Shown: one piece after another, positions 5,308 to 6,141 of the stretch
Position numbering within the stretch: position 1 is the stretch's first letter
Layout: every line of letters starts with the position of its first letter
Assembly: GCA_030606505.1 (NCBI GenBank)
Contig: JAUWGI010000053.1
Coordinates: 1-6,141, forward strand
Length of the DNA stretch: 6,141 bases
Direction: 5' to 3'
Source of the DNA: Deltaproteobacteria bacterium
GTDB taxonomy: Bacteria; Chloroflexota; Dehalococcoidia; Dehalococcoidales; BS750m-G39
Translations under genes and position numbers: made by a program
The notes under the pieces: generated by a model
The model's database searches: none
What the model saw: only the letters and a program-made list of their open reading frames with translations
Told to the model about the DNA's origin: nothing

Positions 5308-5326
5308 TGCTAAGCGAGGTATTGAG

Positions 5327-5662
5327 ATGGCAAAAAAGCATGAATTAATCAAAGGCAGTATCGATTCCCTGCTTCTCTGCGTAATAGTTCAGCAACCGAT
5401 GTATGGTTACCAGATTATCAAAGAGCTGGAGAGGAGGAGCCAGGGCTACTTTAAATTTAAAGAGGGTACTCTTTACCCGGCTCTTCATCGTTTGGATAAA
5501 GCGGGCTTAATCAGGGGCGAGTGGCAGACGCTGCCCAACGGGCGGCAGAGAAGGTATTACTACATCACGGAAAAGGGGCTGAATATCCTGGCAGCCAAGA
5601 GGGGCCAGTGGCTGGATTTTCTGACGGCTATGAATCTAATTATTCAACCGGCGTCTGAATAA
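5327..5662 (+). CDS. PadR-family transcriptional regulator
   Basis: Small dimeric winged-helix DNA-binding protein, usually a repressor. 111 aa from ATG 5327, with GAGG at 5316-5319, 7 bases upstream. The open frame continues upstream to 5156, but that part is spacer repeat and promoter, so the later start is right. Seen: MYGYQIIKEL (25-34), the recognition-helix region EGTLYPALHRLDKAGLI (46-62), and the wing RRYYYITEKG (75-84). Only one short C-terminal helix follows, which fits the short PadR subfamily. It is followed after 14 bases by a HAAS-like membrane protein gene, a common pairing in which the membrane protein is thought to act with the regulator in signalling. Two dyads at its promoter suggest autoregulation. 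The inducing signal is unknown. Confidence 0.93.
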   Translation: MAKKHELIKGSIDSLLLCVIVQQPMYGYQIIKELERRSQGYFKFKEGTLYPALHRLDKAGLIRGEWQTLPNGRQRRYYYITEKGLNILAAKRGQWLDFLTAMNLIIQPASE

Positions 5663-5676
5663 TTTGAGGTGGGGGA

Positions 5677-6141
5677 ATGCTGACTGTCCTCAGTCATTAT
5701 CTGGATAGTATAAGAGACAATCTGAGGCTTGACCGCTCCTCAGAGAAAGAAGTCATCCAGGAGCTGGAGACGCATATTGAGGACGAGGTCCAGGAGCTAC
5801 GGGAAACCGGGCTATCTGAGGAGGAGGCGGCTGACGCCTGTTTGACTCTTCTGGGCTCGGCTAAAATGGTAGCCCGTCAGATATACGAGGCTCATAGCCA
5901 GGGTAGCTGGACTCAGGCTTTGCTGGCGGCTACACCCCATATACTTTTCGGTCTCTTATTTGTTCTTAACTGGTGGCGGGGTGTCGGCTGGCTTTTAGGT
6001 ATACTGGTGCTGGTCCTGATTATGGCCGTCTATGGCTGGTGGCGGGGTAAACCGGCTTGGCTCTTCCCATGGCTGGGTTACTCTTTACTGCCGGTGGTGG
6101 TGGCGGCTCTGCTGTTGCTTTATCTGCCCCAGGGCTGGTCC
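5677..6141 (+). CDS. Membrane protein with HAAS-like N-terminal domain (3' end outside window)
   Basis: 155 codons are present, open to the window edge. ATG 5677 follows GAGGT at 5666-5670 by 6 bases and lies 14 bases after the padR stop, so the two are almost surely one operon. Residues 1-72 are helical and acidic (YLDSIRDNLRLD, then EVIQELETHIEDEVQEL, then SEEEAADACLTLLGSAKMVARQIY). This resembles the HAAS/permease-prefix type domain often found next to PadR genes. Hydrophobic segments follow at about 84-99, 102-119 and 128-150, with WWRG repeated at 99-102 and 121-124. Likely an integral membrane partner of the PadR system, with the N-terminal domain in the cytoplasm (inference). No enzymatic motif is visible in the part seen. 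Confidence 0.85.
   Translation, partial: MLTVLSHYLDSIRDNLRLDRSSEKEVIQELETHIEDEVQELRETGLSEEEAADACLTLLGSAKMVARQIYEAHSQGSWTQALLAATPHILFGLLFVLNWWRGVGWLLGILVLVLIMAVYGWWRGKPAWLFPWLGYSLLPVVVAALLLLYLPQGWS

Noticed and set aside
5156..5326. N-terminal extension of PadR from ATG 5156
   Set aside because: That ATG is the central triplet of a palindrome, and the extension covers the quadruplex motif, promoter and operators. ATG 5327 has a proper ribosome binding site and gives the normal PadR length.
4981..5326. CRISPR array or tRNA gene in the spacer
   Set aside because: The repeats are few, inverted and unevenly spaced with no spacer-repeat rhythm, and no cloverleaf or TTCGA-type arm was found.

Overview
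The window looks like ordinary bacterial chromosome with roughly half G+C, short spacers and few intergenic gaps. Lineage cannot be fixed from 6 kb. The combination of a type 2 isoleucyl-tRNA synthetase, an HtrA-like envelope protease, a fatty-acid-type ligase/ketosynthase pair and a PadR/HAAS-like pair would fit an anaerobic Chloroflexota (Dehalococcoidia-like) genome. That assignment is inference with low confidence.

Layout, left to right. (1) 1-924, plus: C-terminal 307 codons of isoleucyl-tRNA synthetase. (2) 921-2036, minus: HtrA/DegP-type serine protease with one PDZ domain and a lipoprotein-like signal, converging on ileS so that both stop codons share one CTAG. (3) 2037-2215: a divergent control region with one promoter candidate per direction; the protease mRNA looks nearly leaderless. 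(4) 2216-3691 and 3733-4980, plus: an acyl-CoA ligase-like protein and an intact FabF-type ketosynthase, probably co-transcribed. (5) 4981-5326: a 346-base non-coding spacer that is unusually structured. It holds two strong G-quadruplex motifs on opposite strands, three copies of a 15-base palindrome, and a diverged inverted repeat joining them, then a promoter with two operator-like dyads. (6) 5327-5662 and 5677-6141, plus: a PadR-family regulator and a membrane protein with a HAAS-like N-terminus, cut by the window edge.

The most unusual coding feature is the ligase-like protein. Its phosphate-binding loop departs from the family consensus (TSGPSFNPRG where TSGTTGxPKG is expected), and it stops just before the C-terminal motif carrying the catalytic lysine. 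A trace of that motif (I-S-R-A-stop) is readable in another frame immediately downstream. It may therefore have lost adenylation while staying paired with a ketosynthase whose Cys-His-His triad is complete.

The most unusual non-coding feature is the spacer before padR. Its palindromes and G-tracts form an inverted pair that protein coding does not explain. The PadR promoter carries a near-perfect 20-base dyad across its -10 box and a second dyad at the predicted transcription start, which suggests autoregulation of the PadR/HAAS operon.
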